Source: Blastococcus sp. TF02-09 (GTDB lineage Bacteria; Actinomycetota; Actinomycetes; Mycobacteriales; Geodermatophilaceae). Taken from it: DNA of 64,000 nucleotides. Positions within the stretch are counted from its first letter, which is position 1. The number at the start of each line of letters is the position of its first letter. The translations under genes and the position numbers were made by a program. Where the stretch lies: contig NZ_QOHH01000006.1 of NCBI RefSeq assembly GCF_003319105.1, positions 186,001-250,000 on the forward strand, in the 5' to 3' direction. A model generated the notes under the pieces. It searched no databases. It worked only from the letters and a program-made list of their open reading frames with translations, and was not told where the DNA came from. Positions 53,705-63,985 of the stretch are shown here, piece by piece.

Positions 53705-54792
53705 GCCCGACGCCGTCCCCGCTGCACCTGTCCGGTGTGGTGCTGCCCCAGGGCGAGCACCGCGACGTCTGGGTGCGCGAGGGGCGGTTCACCTTCGAGC
53801 CGGTGCCGGGCGCGGAGACCGTCAGCCGCGGCGGCTGGCTGCTCCCCGGCCTGGTCGACGCGCACTGCCACGTCGGCATCCTGCGCGGCGGCGGGCACGC
53901 GGAGGACCTCTCCGCGGCGCGCGCCCAGGCGCTGACCGAGCGCGACGCCGGCGTGCTCGCGCTGCGCGACTGCGGCTCACCGGTCGACACCCGGGCGCTG
54001 GACGGCGACCCCGACCTGCCGACGATCATCCGCGCCGGGCGGCACATCGCCCGCACCCGCCGCTACATCCCCGGGCTGGGCGTGGAGATCGAGCCGGAGG
54101 ACCTCGTCGAGCAGACCCGCGTGCAGGCCCGACGGGGCGACGGCTGGGTGAAGCTGGTGGGCGACTGGATCGACCGCTCCGTCGGCGACCTGGCTCCCGA
54201 GTGGCCGGCCGACGTCGTGGCCGCGGCGATCGCGGCGGCGCACGAGGAGGGCGCCCGGGTCACCGCGCACACCTTCGGCACCGACGCGTTGCCCGCCCTC
54301 ATCGAGGCCGGCATCGACTGCATCGAGCACGGCACCGGCCTCACCGAGGAGCTCATCGGGCAGATGGCCGCCCGGGGCACCGCCGTCGTCCCGACGCTGG
54401 TGAACGTGGAGAACTTCCCTGGGTTCGCCGCGGCGGGGGAGAAGAAGTTCCCGACCTACGCCAGCACGATGCGGCGGCTGTACGCGAACTCCGGGGCCGT
54501 CGTGCGGGCCGCGTTCGAGGCGGGCGTGCCGGTGTTCGCGGGCACCGACGCCGGCGGCGGTATCGACCACGGGGTGATCGCCGACGAGATCCGGGCGCTG
54601 TGCGAGGCCGGCATCCCCGCCGCGGACGCGGTGGCCGCAGGCTCGTGGAGGGCGCGCGAGTGGCTGGGGCTGCGCGGCATCGAGGAGGGCGCCGTCGCCG
54701 ACGTCGTCGTCTACGACCGGGACCCGCGCGCCGACCTCGACGCCCTGCGGTCGCCGCAGCGGACGATCCTGCGCGGTCGCGTCGTCGGCTAG
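53701..54792 (+). CDS. amidohydrolase family protein
   Basis: A 363-residue metal-dependent hydrolase of the imidazolonepropionase/prolidase-like group. GGWLLPGLVDAHCHVGIL near residue 50 holds the HxH metal motif, VTAHTFGTDALPALIEAG and DCIEHGTGLTEELIG the next two histidines, and VPVFAGTDAGGGIDHG the catalytic Asp. The lysine in VKLVGDWIDRS may bridge metals. It matches the position of M. tuberculosis Rv2915c after ffh. Substrate unknown. GTG overlaps the ffh stop. Confidence 0.88.
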   Translation: MSPTPSPLHLSGVVLPQGEHRDVWVREGRFTFEPVPGAETVSRGGWLLPGLVDAHCHVGILRGGGHAEDLSAARAQALTERDAGVLALRDCGSPVDTRALDGDPDLPTIIRAGRHIARTRRYIPGLGVEIEPEDLVEQTRVQARRGDGWVKLVGDWIDRSVGDLAPEWPADVVAAAIAAAHEEGARVTAHTFGTDALPALIEAGIDCIEHGTGLTEELIGQMAARGTAVVPTLVNVENFPGFAAAGEKKFPTYASTMRRLYANSGAVVRAAFEAGVPVFAGTDAGGGIDHGVIADEIRALCEAGIPAADAVAAGSWRAREWLGLRGIEEGAVADVVVYDRDPRADLDALRSPQRTILRGRVVG

Positions 54793-56038
54793 GCAGCCGA
54801 CGGCGGCCCGAGGACGAGCGTCACGGTGGTGCCCGAGCCGGATGCGGTGATCGTCATCCGGCCGCCCGAGCCCTCGGCGGTGCGCCGGGCGATGTCCAGG
54901 CCCAGACCGGTGGAGTGCGCGCCGCTGCGGCCCCGCGCGACGGCGCCCTCGGGCATGCCCGGCCCCGCGTCGCGGACGATCAGCTCGCCGCCGCCCGCGG
55001 GCCCCGGCCGGACCGCGACGGTGAGCGGCGTCCCCTCGGGGGTGTGCGCGAAGACGTTCCCGAGGAGCCCGTCGACGGCGGCGCCGAGATCGGCCGCCGA
55101 CACCCGGACCGGCGTCGGCGCCGCAGGCAGCTCCACGGTGAGGGTGCGGTGCTCCTCCTCGGCGAGGACCGACCAGAACCGGGCCCGCTCGCCGACCACG
55201 GCGCCGGCGTCGCAGCCGGCCCCCAGCCCCTCGCGAACGCTGCGGCGTGCCTCGGAGATGACCTCGTCGATGCCGCGGCTGACCGCGTCGACGTCGTCCA
55301 GCAGCCGCTCGCGGTCACCCGGCGGCAGGCCCTCGACGTCGAGCCGCAGCGCGGTGAGCGGGGTGCGCAGCCGGTGGGCCAGGTCGGCGGCGTTCTCCCG
55401 TTCGGCGTCCAGCAGCTCGCCGATCCGCCCGGCCAGCCGGTTGACCGCACCGGCCACCGCGCGCACCTCGGCGGGGCCGGCGGGCGTGGCGCGGGCGGCG
55501 AGCTCGCCGTTGCCCAGCCGGTGGGCGGTCTCGGCGAGCTCGGTGACGGGACGGGTCATCGTGCGGGCCAGCCGGTCGGCGACGACGAGGGCGAGGACCA
55601 GGAGGGTCACCCCCAGCGCCCCGAGCACCAGCCAGGTGCGGGTCACCCCGGCGCGCAGCGTCTCCGCGTCGACGAAGACCTCGATCAGCGCCTCGCCGTC
55701 GGCCCGCTGCACCGGCTGCAGCAGCAGCACCCCGGACGCCGAGTCGGTCCGCGCGGCACCCGACGGGGTGCCGACGTCCCGGTCGGCGGGGTCCCCGAGC
55801 CAGGTGCCGTCGGTCCAGCGGACGGCGGTGCGCAGGTCGTCGGAGGTGCCGACCAGCCCCGCCGCGACCTGCTCGCGCGGGTCCAGCCCCACCGACGGGG
55901 TCAGGAACTGCAGCTGGGCCTGCGCCGCGTCCAGCGCCCGCGCCTCGGCCACCCGGGCCACGAGCGAGGCGGCCGGCAGGAGGAACGCCAGCAGCACGAT
56001 GGAGGTGGTCGCCGCGACGAGCAGCGTGATCTGCCGCC

Positions 56039-56042
<4 letters not shown>
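54789..56042 (-). CDS. two-component sensor histidine kinase
   Basis: A 417-residue membrane kinase. TM1 is at about residues 4-26 and TM2 about 130-155, with an extracytoplasmic sensor domain between. HAMP follows (ARTMTRPVTELAETAHRL), then the H box LAHRLRTPLTALRLD, an N box around VDGLLGNVFAHTPEG and the G box GLGLDIARRTAEG. The signal is unknown. GTG start overlaps the response regulator stop by four bases. Its 3' end overlaps the convergent amidohydrolase by four bases. Confidence 0.88.
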
Positions 56043-56728
<686 letters not shown>

Positions 56729-56735
56729 GCCGGGG

Positions 56736-56741
56736 ACGCTA
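56736..56741 (-). promoter_or_regulatory. -10 element of leaderless response regulator gene
   Basis: TAGCGT on the minus strand with seven bases to the ATG at 56728. Confidence 0.45.
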
Positions 56742-56791
56742 GCGGCGCTCGCCCGCCCGCAGGTGCGTGTCGACCCGATCCGGTGGTGCCC

Positions 56792-56827
56792 TTGACGCCG
56801 TCTTGGGGCGCCGTTAACCCTCGCCGT
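56792..56827 (+). promoter_or_regulatory. promoter of the exported protein gene with three GCCGT repeats
   Basis: TTGACG (56792-56797) and TAACCC (56815-56820) are spaced by 17 bases, the best sigma-70-like promoter in the window. GCCGT occurs at 56797, 56810 and 56823, exactly 13 bp apart, across the promoter. These may be contacts for the adjacent response regulator. Confidence 0.5.
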
Positions 56828-56842
56828 CGGAGGGTCTGCGCC

Positions 56843-57349
56843 ATGAAGCGAACCATTGCACTCGGAACCGCCTGGACCGTGTCCGCGGCGGCTGCTGTCG
56901 GCCTGGGCTTCCTGGCCGTGTCCCTCGTCGACGCCTCGGCGTCGCCGGGATCGACGCCGGCGTCGGTGACCACCACCTCCGCCGCGCCGACGTCCGGAAC
57001 CACCGCGTCGTCCTCCCCGTCGGCCACCGGCCAGTACGACACGGTCGGGGGCACCGTCGTCGCCGACTGCGCCACGGGAACGCCCGTCCTGGCCGGCGTC
57101 CCCGCCGCGGGCTGGTTCGTCGACGACTCGAACGACCCGGGGGAGATGGAGTTCGAGAGCGGGGAGCAGAAGGTGGAGGTGCACGTGGTCTGCACCGGCA
57201 CCGAGCCGGTGTTCGGCCTCGACGACTCGTCGTCCTCGTCGCCGTCCACGTCACCGACGTCGTCGTCGTTGCCCACGACGGGCTCGGACGACGCCCCCGG
57301 GGACGACTCCGCCGGCCGGGTCGGTGGCGGGCACGGCGCCGACGACTGA
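56843..57349 (+). CDS. exported Ser/Thr-rich protein of unknown function
   Basis: A 168-residue protein with a signal peptide or N-terminal anchor (MKRTIALGTAWTVSAAAAV, GLGFLAVSLVDASA), a Ser/Thr/Ala-rich stretch to about residue 65, a small domain with two cysteines (VADCATGTPVLAGVPAAGWF and VHVVCTGTEPVFG), and a low-complexity Ser/Asp/Gly tail. I do not recognise a family; the middle is reminiscent of septum-site-like secreted domains but no claim is made. AGGG in CGGAGGG precedes the ATG. It is divergent from the two-component pair, a likely target. Confidence 0.7.
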   Translation: MKRTIALGTAWTVSAAAAVGLGFLAVSLVDASASPGSTPASVTTTSAAPTSGTTASSSPSATGQYDTVGGTVVADCATGTPVLAGVPAAGWFVDDSNDPGEMEFESGEQKVEVHVVCTGTEPVFGLDDSSSSSPSTSPTSSSLPTTGSDDAPGDDSAGRVGGGHGADD

Positions 57350-57403
57350 GCGCTCCCGGGCCCGGCGGGAGAAATCGCTCGCCGGGCCTGGGAGACTGCG
57401 ACC

Positions 57404-59152
57404 GTGCTCCTTCGCATGTCGACGCTGTTCCTGCGCACCCTCCGCGACGACCCGGCCGACGCCGAGGTCGCCAGCCACCGGCTCCTGGCCCGCGCCGGCT
57501 ACATCCGCCGGGCCGCGCCGGGCGGGTTCACCTGGCTGCCGCTGGGCTACCGGGTGTTCCGCAACGTGGAGCGCGTCATCCGCGAGGAGATGGACGCGAT
57601 GGGCGCGCAGGAGGTGCACTTCCCGGCGCTCCTGCCCCGCGAGCCCTACGAGGCGACCAACCGCTGGACCGAGTACGGGCCGAACCTCTTCCGGCTGCAG
57701 GACCGGCGCGGCAACGACTTCCTGCTCGGCCCCACGCACGAGGAGATGTTCACGCTCCTGGTGAAGGACCTCTACGGGTCCTACAAGGACCTGCCGGTCT
57801 CGCTGTACCAGATCCAGACCAAGTACCGGGACGAGGCGCGGCCCCGGGCGGGGCTGTTCCGCGGCCGCGAGTTCACGATGAAGGACAGCTACTCCTTCGA
57901 CGTCGACGACGCCGGCCTGGACCGGAGCTACGCGCAGCACCGCGACGCCTACATCCGGATCTTCGACCGGCTGGGCCTGGAGTACGTGATCGTCTCGGCG
58001 ATGTCCGGCGCGATGGGCGGCTCGAAGAGCGAGGAGTTCCTGCACCCGACCGAGATCGGCGAGGACACCTTCGTCCGCTCCGCCGGTGGCTACGCGGCCA
58101 ACGTCGAGGCCGTCACCACCGTCGTCCCCGACGAGGTCCCGTTCGACGGACTGCCGGCCGCGCACGTCGAGGACACCCCCGACACCCCGACGATCGAGTC
58201 GCTGGTCGCCGTGGCGCAGCAGCTCTTCCCGGAGGCCGGCTACACGGCGGCCGACACGCTGAAGAACGTCGTCGTCAGCGTCGTGCACCCCGACGGCACC
58301 CGCGAACCGCTCGTCATCGGCCTGCCCGGCGACCGCGAGGTCGACGACAAGCGCCTCGAGGCGCAGCTCGCGCCGGCGGAGATCGAGGCGTTCACCGAGT
58401 TCGACCAGCACCCGCTGCTGGTGAAGGGCTACATCGGCCCGCAGGTGCTGGGTGCGGAGAGCGAGTCGAAGATCCGCTACCTGGTCGACCCGCGGGTGGT
58501 CGCCGGGACCCGCTGGATCACCGGCGCCAACGAGCCGGGCAAGCACGTCTTCGACCTCGTCGCCGGCCGCGACTTCACCTGGGACGGCGTCATCGAGGCC
58601 GCCGAGGTGCGCCCCGGTGACCCCGCGCCCGACGGCTCCGGCCCGCTGGAGCTCGCCCGCGGCGTGGAGATGGGCCACATCTTCCAGCTGGGCCGCAAGT
58701 ACGCCGAGGCGCTGGACCTCAAGGTGCTCGACGAGAACGGCAAGCTGGTCACGGTGACCATGGGCTCCTACGGCATTGGCGTCTCCCGCGCCGTGGCGGC
58801 CATCGCCGAGTCCACCCACGACGAGCTCGGGCTGGTCTGGCCGCGCGAGGTGGCGCCTGCCGACGTGCACGTCGTCGCCACCGGCAAGGACGCCGCCGTG
58901 TTCGAGGCGGCCGAGGCGCTGGCCGGCGAGCTGGTCGCCGCCGGGCTCACCGTGCTCTACGACGACCGGCCGAAGGTCTCGCCCGGCGTGAAGTTCAAGG
59001 ACGCCGAGCTGCTGGGGATGCCGACCATCGTGACGGTCGGGCGCGGTCTGGCCGAGGGCGTCGTCGAGGTCCGCGACCGGGCGTCGGGCGAACGCGAGGA
59101 GGTGCCGGTCGCCGAGGCCGCTGCCCGCGTGCTGGCCGCCGTCCGGGGCTAA
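57404..59152 (+). CDS. proS: prolyl-tRNA synthetase
   Basis: Charges tRNA-Pro. The 582-residue class II, bacterial-type enzyme has [17 protein letters not shown], motif 1 region [15 protein letters not shown], motif 2 [18 protein letters not shown], an editing (INS) domain in the middle (about 230-400), motif 3 [17 protein letters not shown] and an anticodon-binding C-terminus. GTG at 57404 gives MLLRMSTLF, like mycobacterial ProS; ATG at 57416 is possible. GAGACT lies six bases before GTG. Confidence 0.95.
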   Translation: MLLRMSTLFLRTLRDDPADAEVASHRLLARAGYIRRAAPGGFTWLPLGYRVFRNVERVIREEMDAMGAQEVHFPALLPREPYEATNRWTEYGPNLFRLQDRRGNDFLLGPTHEEMFTLLVKDLYGSYKDLPVSLYQIQTKYRDEARPRAGLFRGREFTMKDSYSFDVDDAGLDRSYAQHRDAYIRIFDRLGLEYVIVSAMSGAMGGSKSEEFLHPTEIGEDTFVRSAGGYAANVEAVTTVVPDEVPFDGLPAAHVEDTPDTPTIESLVAVAQQLFPEAGYTAADTLKNVVVSVVHPDGTREPLVIGLPGDREVDDKRLEAQLAPAEIEAFTEFDQHPLLVKGYIGPQVLGAESESKIRYLVDPRVVAGTRWITGANEPGKHVFDLVAGRDFTWDGVIEAAEVRPGDPAPDGSGPLELARGVEMGHIFQLGRKYAEALDLKVLDENGKLVTVTMGSYGIGVSRAVAAIAESTHDELGLVWPREVAPADVHVVATGKDAAVFEAAEALAGELVAAGLTVLYDDRPKVSPGVKFKDAELLGMPTIVTVGRGLAEGVVEVRDRASGEREEVPVAEAAARVLAAVRG

Positions 59153-59541
59153 TCGGCGACCAGCTCGACCTCGTAGCCGTCGGCGTCCTCGAGGTAGGCC
59201 GCGCGGTGCTCCGAGCCGCCGGCGAACGGGTGCCGGTCGGTGAACATCAGCGCCCAGCCGTGGTCGGGCGCCTCGGCGACCAGGGCGTCGAGGTCACCGG
59301 GGGAGCCGACCCGGAACGCCAGGTGGTTCAGGCCGGGGGAGCGGCGCTCGTGCCGGTCGCCCACGAGTGCCGGCGACTGCTCCACCACTACGTAGGTCCC
59401 GTCGGGCATCCAGCGCCAGGACCGGCCGTGCTCCCACGACTGGTACGGCTCGGCGCCGAGGCGGGTGAGCAGCCACCCCCACGAGCGCTCGGCGCGGGGC
59501 AGATCGGGCACCCACAGCTCGATGTGGTGCAGCGGACTCAT
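59149..59541 (-). CDS. VOC family protein
   Basis: A 130-residue glyoxalase-fold protein: [57 protein letters not shown] and [16 protein letters not shown], with His and Glu at the usual metal positions. Substrate unknown. ATG at 59541 opens the domain; GTG at 59550 with GAGAGGAG close upstream is equally possible. It overlaps the convergent proS end by four bases. Confidence 0.8.
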   Translation of the reverse strand: MSPLHHIELWVPDLPRAERSWGWLLTRLGAEPYQSWEHGRSWRWMPDGTYVVVEQSPALVGDRHERRSPGLNHLAFRVGSPGDLDALVAEAPDHGWALMFTDRHPFAGGSEHRAAYLEDADGYEVELVAD

Positions 59542-59640
59542 CCTGTCCACGGGGCTCCTCTCGCGATCTGGCATCATGGCGGGTCGAACATGGCGGCAGC
59601 GGCCCTCTCACCGGTGCCGACCGTGTCCATCGCTCCGCCC

Positions 59641-59660
59641 CGGCGTACCCCCACACGCCG
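59641..59660 (+). other. small hairpin in the rpsP leader
   Basis: CGGCGT (59641-59646) and ACGCCG (59655-59660) form a 6-bp stem with an 8-base loop, 46 bases before rpsP. The rest of the 128-base gap shows no clear promoter. Confidence 0.3.
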
Positions 59661-59705
59661 CACCGGCGGGCAACCACACAGCGTTCGAGGAGAACACCAC
59701 ACACC

Positions 59706-60176
59706 GTGGCCACCAAGATCAAGCTCATGCGCCTGGGCAAGATGCGCGCGCCGTACTACCGCATCGTCGTCGCCGACGCCCGCACCAAGCGGGACGGCCG
59801 CTCGATCGAGACGATCGGCAAGTACCACCCCAAGGAGGAGCCCTCCTTCATCGAGGTGAACAGCGAGCGGGCCCAGTACTGGCTCGGTGTCGGCGCCCAG
59901 CCGACCGAGGCCGTCACCGCCATCTTCAAGGTGACCGGCGACTGGCAGAAGTTCAAGGGCGAGGCCGCGCCGCCGCCCATGCGGGTCGCCGAGCCCAAGC
60001 CGGACAAGAAGGCCCTCTACGAGGCCGCCGTCCGCTCCGGCATGGACGAGCCCACCACCGACGCGACGACGGCCAAGAAGAAGGCCGCGCCGAAGAAGGC
60101 CGCTGCTGAGGCCCCGGCAGCCGAGGCCGCCGCTCCCGAGGCGGACGCCGCCCCGGCCGAGACGCCCGCCGAGTAA
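59706..60176 (+). CDS. rpsP: 30S ribosomal protein S16
   Basis: A 156-residue protein. The first 85 residues are S16 ([52 protein letters not shown]); the rest is a Lys/Ala/Glu/Pro-rich tail typical of actinobacterial S16. GTG at 59706 with GAGGAG 13 bases upstream. It heads the rpsP-khpA-rimM-trmD operon. Confidence 0.96.
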   Translation: MATKIKLMRLGKMRAPYYRIVVADARTKRDGRSIETIGKYHPKEEPSFIEVNSERAQYWLGVGAQPTEAVTAIFKVTGDWQKFKGEAAPPPMRVAEPKPDKKALYEAAVRSGMDEPTTDATTAKKKAAPKKAAAEAPAAEAAAPEADAAPAETPAE

Positions 60177-60179
60177 GAC

Positions 60180-60416
60180 GTGCTCGAAGACGCGCTCGAG
60201 CACCTGGTCAAGGGCATCGTCGACCACCCGGACGACGTGACGGTCGACCTGCTCACCAACCGCCGCGGCAAGACCCTGGAGATCCGGGTGCACCCGGACG
60301 ACCTCGGCAAGGTCATCGGCCGCGGCGGCCGGACCGCCAAGGCGCTGCGCCAGGTGATGACCGGCGTCGGCGGACGCGGCCTGCGGGTCGACGTCGTCGA
60401 CACCGACGGGCGCTGA
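60180..60416 (+). CDS. khpA: KH-domain RNA-binding protein KhpA
   Basis: A 78-residue single KH domain: VDLLTNRRGKTLEIRVHPDD and the RNA-binding loop LGKVIGRGGRTAKALRQVM (GxxG). Between rpsP and rimM in most Gram-positive bacteria, it binds RNA, often with KhpB. GTG start three bases after the rpsP stop. Confidence 0.94.
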   Translation: MLEDALEHLVKGIVDHPDDVTVDLLTNRRGKTLEIRVHPDDLGKVIGRGGRTAKALRQVMTGVGGRGLRVDVVDTDGR

Positions 60417-60427
60417 GCACCTCTCCC

Positions 60428-60973
60428 TTGCCAGGAACACCGCACGACGACGACACCGTGGTGGTCGGCCGCATCGGCCGGCCCCACGGTGTCCGTGGTC
60501 TGGCCACCGTCGAGGTCCGCACCGACGACCCCGATCTGCGCTTCGCCCCGGGGACCGTGCTCCGCACCGACCCGGCCGCGCGGGGTCCGCTGACCGTCGT
60601 GGACAAGCGCTGGCACAGCGGCACGCTGCTGCTCCAGCTCGCCGCTCCCTCCGGGGAGGTCTACGACGCCCGCGAGACCGTCGACACGCTGCGCAACACG
60701 ATGCTGCTGGTGCCGGTGGCCGAGCTGCCCGAGATCGAGGACCCCGACGCCTTCTACGACCACCAGCTGGTCGGGCTCAGCGCGCGGCTGCCCGACGGGT
60801 CGGTGATCGGTGAGGTCACCGCCGTCCGGCACGAGGCGCAGGACCTGCTCGTGGTCCGCCGTGGCGAGGGCGGGGAGGTGCTCGTCCCCTTCGTGGCCGC
60901 GATCGTGCCGACCGTCGACGTGGCCGGCGGCTTCCTCGTCGTCGACCCGCCCGAGGGGCTGCTCGAGCTGTGA
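60428..60973 (+). CDS. rimM: 16S rRNA processing protein RimM
   Basis: Assists 30S head maturation, binding S19. The 181-residue form has [20 protein letters not shown] near residues 11-30, [29 protein letters not shown] (start of the PRC barrel) and [19 protein letters not shown]. The longest frame starts at TTG (60428); GTG at 60458 or 60461 would give VVVGRIGR, closer to other RimM N-termini. Neither has a strong Shine-Dalgarno. It overlaps trmD. Confidence 0.9.
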   Translation: MPGTPHDDDTVVVGRIGRPHGVRGLATVEVRTDDPDLRFAPGTVLRTDPAARGPLTVVDKRWHSGTLLLQLAAPSGEVYDARETVDTLRNTMLLVPVAELPEIEDPDAFYDHQLVGLSARLPDGSVIGEVTAVRHEAQDLLVVRRGEGGEVLVPFVAAIVPTVDVAGGFLVVDPPEGLLEL

Positions 60974-61707
60974 GCTTCCGCGTCGACGTCGTCACGATCT
61001 TCCCGGAGTACCTCGCCCCGCTGCGTCAGTCGCTGCTGGGCAAGGCCGCCGAGCGCGGCCTGGTGAGCATCGGCGTGCACGACCTGCGGCAGTGGACCGA
61101 CGACGTGCACCGCACCGTCGACGACTCCCCGTACGGCGGCGGCCCCGGCATGGTGATGAAGCCCGAGCCGTGGGCGCAGGCGCTGAAGGCGGTCCGCCCG
61201 CCGGGCACCCGCCTGGTCGTGCCCACCCCGGCCGGCCGTCCGTTCACCCAGCGCCTGGCCGCCGAGTGGGCCGCCGAGCCGGGGCTGGTCTTCGCCTGCG
61301 GGCGGTACGAGGGCATCGACCAGCGGGTCGCCGACTGGGCTGCCGAGGCCGGTCCGGTCTCCGAGGTCTCCATCGGCGACTACGTGCTGGCCGGCGGCGA
61401 GTCGGCCGTGCTCGTCATGGTCGAGGCTGTGACCCGGCTGCTGCCCGGGGTGGTCGGCAACCGGGAGTCGGTGGAGTTCGACTCGCACGCCGACGGGCTG
61501 CTCGAGGGCCCGTCCTACACCCGGCCGGCGTCCTGGCGCGGGCACGAGGTGCCGCCGGTGCTGCTGTCCGGCGACCACGCGGCCATCGAGCGCTGGCGGC
61601 GCGCGGAGTCGCTGCGGCGGACCGCCGAGCGCCGTCCCGACCTGCTGGCGGCGCTGCCCGACGGCGCCCTGGACGACGCCGAGGCTGCGGCGCTCGAGGG
61701 ACGCTGA
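60970..61707 (+). CDS. trmD: tRNA (guanine-N1)-methyltransferase
   Basis: Methylates G37 of tRNAs. The 245-residue SPOUT enzyme starts [20 protein letters not shown], has [18 protein letters not shown], the trefoil-knot SAM site [16 protein letters not shown] and [17 protein letters not shown], and [23 protein letters not shown] start overlaps the rimM stop. Confidence 0.96.
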   Translation: MSFRVDVVTIFPEYLAPLRQSLLGKAAERGLVSIGVHDLRQWTDDVHRTVDDSPYGGGPGMVMKPEPWAQALKAVRPPGTRLVVPTPAGRPFTQRLAAEWAAEPGLVFACGRYEGIDQRVADWAAEAGPVSEVSIGDYVLAGGESAVLVMVEAVTRLLPGVVGNRESVEFDSHADGLLEGPSYTRPASWRGHEVPPVLLSGDHAAIERWRRAESLRRTAERRPDLLAALPDGALDDAEAAALEGR

Positions 61708-61712
61708 GCGGC

Positions 61713-62213
61713 GTGCCCGGTACGGCGGTGGTGCGGCCCTCGGCGCGCGTCGTCGTCCTCGACCCCGCCGGGCGGGTGCTGCTGCTCCGGGCCCGGCTGA
61801 CCGATCCGGACATCCCTCCGGGCGAGGTCCTGTTCTGGTACACCCCCGGCGGCGGCGTGGAGGACGGCGAGTCGCTGCGGACCGCCGCGGTCCGCGAGCT
61901 GGCGGAGGAGATCGGCCTGGACGTCGACCCGGCGGCGCTGGAGGGCCCGGTCTGGCTCCGGCGCTTCGTCGGGCCGTTCGCGGGCGTCGCGTTCGACAAC
62001 CGCGAGACCTACTTCGTGCTCCGCGACGTCGTGCATGAGGTCGATGCACGTGGCCGCACCGAGCTGGAGGTCCTGGGCGACGAGCCGCACCGCTGGTGGA
62101 GCGCGGGGGAGATCGCCGCGAGCAGCGAGGAGTTCGCACCCCGCGAACTGGCCGAGCTGCTCCCCGCGCTGCTCGACGGCCCCTGGACCGGGGTACCGCG
62201 CATCGTCACCTGA
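61713..62213 (+). CDS. Nudix hydrolase
   Basis: A 166-residue protein with the complete Nudix box GGVEDGE...RELAEEIGL around residues 49-71 in [20 protein letters not shown]. It also has [20 protein letters not shown] and [20 protein letters not shown]. Substrate unknown. GTG at 61713 lies five bases after trmD, so it belongs to the same transcript; it separates trmD from rplS, which are closer in many genomes. Confidence 0.85.
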   Translation: MPGTAVVRPSARVVVLDPAGRVLLLRARLTDPDIPPGEVLFWYTPGGGVEDGESLRTAAVRELAEEIGLDVDPAALEGPVWLRRFVGPFAGVAFDNRETYFVLRDVVHEVDARGRTELEVLGDEPHRWWSAGEIAASSEEFAPRELAELLPALLDGPWTGVPRIVT

Positions 62214-62260
62214 AGATGTGGCACGATGGACCACTGCTGCGCACCGTCGGCCGCGTCGAC

Positions 62261-62321
62261 GGGAGTTCCCCCGGGGAGTCCGCAGCTCCCGGGCACGGAC
62301 AGCCGGGGTGCTCCGCTGTCC
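62261..62321 (+). promoter_or_regulatory. paired hairpins in the rplS leader
   Basis: GGGAG (62261-62265) pairs with CTCCC (62286-62290). A second, perfect 7-bp stem GGACAGC/GCTGTCC (62297-62303, 62315-62321) encloses an 11-base loop. The 149-base leader of rplS may carry an autoregulatory fold; no known class is assigned. Confidence 0.35.
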
Positions 62322-62362
62322 GACCGCATACGAGCCACTGCCAGAACATGAGGACTGCCGCG

Positions 62363-62719
62363 ATGAACACCCTGGACGCACTCGACGCCGCTTCGCTGCG
62401 CGACGACATCCCGACCTTCCGCCCGGGTGACACCGTCAAGGTGCACGTCCGCGTGGTCGAGGGCAACCGCTCCCGCATCCAGGTCTTCCAGGGCGTCGTC
62501 ATCCGCCGCCAGGGCGGCGGCATCCGCGAGACCTTCACGGTCCGCAAGGTCAGCTTCGGCGTCGGCGTGGAGCGCACCTTCCCGGTGCACACCCCGGTCG
62601 TCGAGAAGATCGAGGTCCTGGTCCGCGGTGACGTCCGCCGCGCCAAGCTGTACTACCTGCGCGAGCTCCGCGGCAAGGCCGCCAAGATCAAGGAGAAGCG
62701 CGACGTCGTCGCACGCTGA
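62363..62719 (+). CDS. rplS: 50S ribosomal protein L19
   Basis: A 118-residue protein: [59 protein letters not shown] and [19 protein letters not shown]. It lies at the 30S-50S interface. ATG at 62363 with GAGGA about nine bases upstream. It follows a structured leader and precedes lepB, as in mycobacteria. Confidence 0.96.
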   Translation: MNTLDALDAASLRDDIPTFRPGDTVKVHVRVVEGNRSRIQVFQGVVIRRQGGGIRETFTVRKVSFGVGVERTFPVHTPVVEKIEVLVRGDVRRAKLYYLRELRGKAAKIKEKRDVVAR

Positions 62720-62781
62720 CCTGCGCTGACATCCGGGCGGTCGTTCCGCCCGTCTGCGTCTCCGGCGGGCCCTCCGCGCCG

Positions 62782-62787
62782 TACGCT
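62782..62787 (+). promoter_or_regulatory. -10 element of leaderless lepB
   Basis: TACGCT with seven bases to the ATG at 62795. Confidence 0.45.
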
Positions 62788-62794
62788 GCTCTCG

Positions 62795-63742
62795 ATGAGC
62801 AGTGAACGGCCCGGGGGGCCCGCCGACGTCGTCCCGGGGGAGCCCGACCCGCCACGCGACACCCGTGCCGCAGCCGACCCGGAGGGCCCGATGGACGAGC
62901 CCGAGGGCCGCGCCGGACGACGGAGACGCCGCAACGCCGAGGGGAAGAAGGGGTCCCTGCTCCGCGAGCTGCCCGTGCTGCTCGTCGTGGCGTTCCTGCT
63001 GGCGCTGGTGGTCAAGACCTTCTTCGTGCAGGCCTTCTTCATCCCGTCCGGGTCGATGGAGCAGACCCTGCACGGCTGCCCGGGGTGCACCGGCGACCGG
63101 GTGCTGGTGAACAAGGTGCCCTACTGGTTCGGCGAGCCCGAGCCCGGCGACGTCGTCGTCTTCAAGGGCCCGGACACCTGGACCCCGGAGGTCACCGTCG
63201 CCGAGCCGGGCAACTGGTTCACCAGCAGCATGCTGTGGCTGGGCCGCACCGTGGGCGTCGCCCCGCCCAGCGAGGACGACTTCGTGAAGCGGGTCATCGC
63301 CGTCGGCGGGCAGACGGTGGAGTGTTGCGACGCCGAGGGCCGGGTGACCGTCGACGGCGAACCGCTCGACGAGCCCTACATCTACGAGAACACCCCGACC
63401 GAGCAGCGCTCGTTCGCCCCGGTGACCGTGCCCGAGGGCCGGCTGTGGGTGATGGGCGACCACCGGTCCGCCTCCTCCGACTCCAAGGCGCACGTCTCCG
63501 ACCGCTACTCCGGCACCATCGGCGTGGACGACGTCATCGGCAAGGCCGCGATCCGGGTGTGGCCGATCAACCGCTTCGGCTTCGTCGGCTCGCCGGACAT
63601 CCAGGACGTCGAGGCGTCCGCCAGCGGGGTGCAGGCCGGTACCGCCGGGGTGCGCCCCGACCTGCTCGCCTCCTCGGCGGTGGGCCTCGTCGGCGCCGTC
63701 CCCGTGGTCGCCTGGCGACGCCGCCGGCGCCGTCGTCGCTGA
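62795..63742 (+). CDS. lepB: signal peptidase I
   Basis: Cleaves signal peptides outside the membrane. The 315-residue protein has an acidic then Arg-rich cytoplasmic N-terminus, a transmembrane helix at about 59-78, the catalytic Ser87 in FFIPSGSMEQTL, catalytic Lys165 in DDFVKRVIAVGG and GDHRSASSDSKAH. A second hydrophobic segment near the C-terminus (LLASSAVGLVGAVPVVAW) ends in a run of eight Arg residues interrupted by none, an Arg-rich cytoplasmic stop. The spacing SGSMEQTLHGCPGCTGDRVL includes two cysteines near the active site. Confidence 0.95.
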   Translation: MSSERPGGPADVVPGEPDPPRDTRAAADPEGPMDEPEGRAGRRRRRNAEGKKGSLLRELPVLLVVAFLLALVVKTFFVQAFFIPSGSMEQTLHGCPGCTGDRVLVNKVPYWFGEPEPGDVVVFKGPDTWTPEVTVAEPGNWFTSSMLWLGRTVGVAPPSEDDFVKRVIAVGGQTVECCDAEGRVTVDGEPLDEPYIYENTPTEQRSFAPVTVPEGRLWVMGDHRSASSDSKAHVSDRYSGTIGVDDVIGKAAIRVWPINRFGFVGSPDIQDVEASASGVQAGTAGVRPDLLASSAVGLVGAVPVVAWRRRRRRRR

Positions 63743-63759
63743 TCCCGCTCCGACCTCGC

Positions 63760-63787
63760 GGACCGCGCCGTACCCACGGCGCGGTCC
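63760..63787 (+). terminator. terminator after lepB
   Basis: GGACCGCGCCGT (63760-63771) pairs perfectly over 12 bp with ACGGCGCGGTCC (63776-63787) around ACCC, 18 bases past the lepB stop. It is followed by GTCGTCGTT rather than a T run. Confidence 0.65.
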
Positions 63788-63804
63788 GTCGTCGTTCCAC
63801 CCCC

Positions 63805-63820
63805 GCCATTCCCGAATGGC
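63805..63820. repeat. short palindrome GCCATTC-CC-GAATGGC
   Basis: A 7-bp perfect inverted repeat with a 2-base centre in the gap after lepB; it may be a regulator site or part of the 3' region. Confidence 0.3.
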
Positions 63821-63927
63821 TCCGCCGTGCGCGTCAATGCACGACCGATGGTGCGGGTGTGACCCGGAGCGCATTGGTCGATCTGCATCCGGGAAATCGG
63901 AAAAATGTCGGAAAAGTGTTCAAGCAA

Positions 63928-63977
63928 CCGTTTCACCCTTCCGATGGAGGTTGTGCAAGCAATTCGGAGTGAAACGG
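63928..63977 (+). promoter_or_regulatory. stem overlapping a ribosome-binding site at the window end
   Basis: CCGTTTCAC (63928-63936) and GTGAAACGG (63969-63977) are perfectly complementary over 9 bp with a 32-base loop. The right arm covers the first two bases of GGAG (63976-63979), the likely Shine-Dalgarno of a start at 63986. CAAGCAA is repeated at 63921 and 63956 around the left arm. Confidence 0.4.
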
Positions 63978-63985
63978 AGTCTGTT

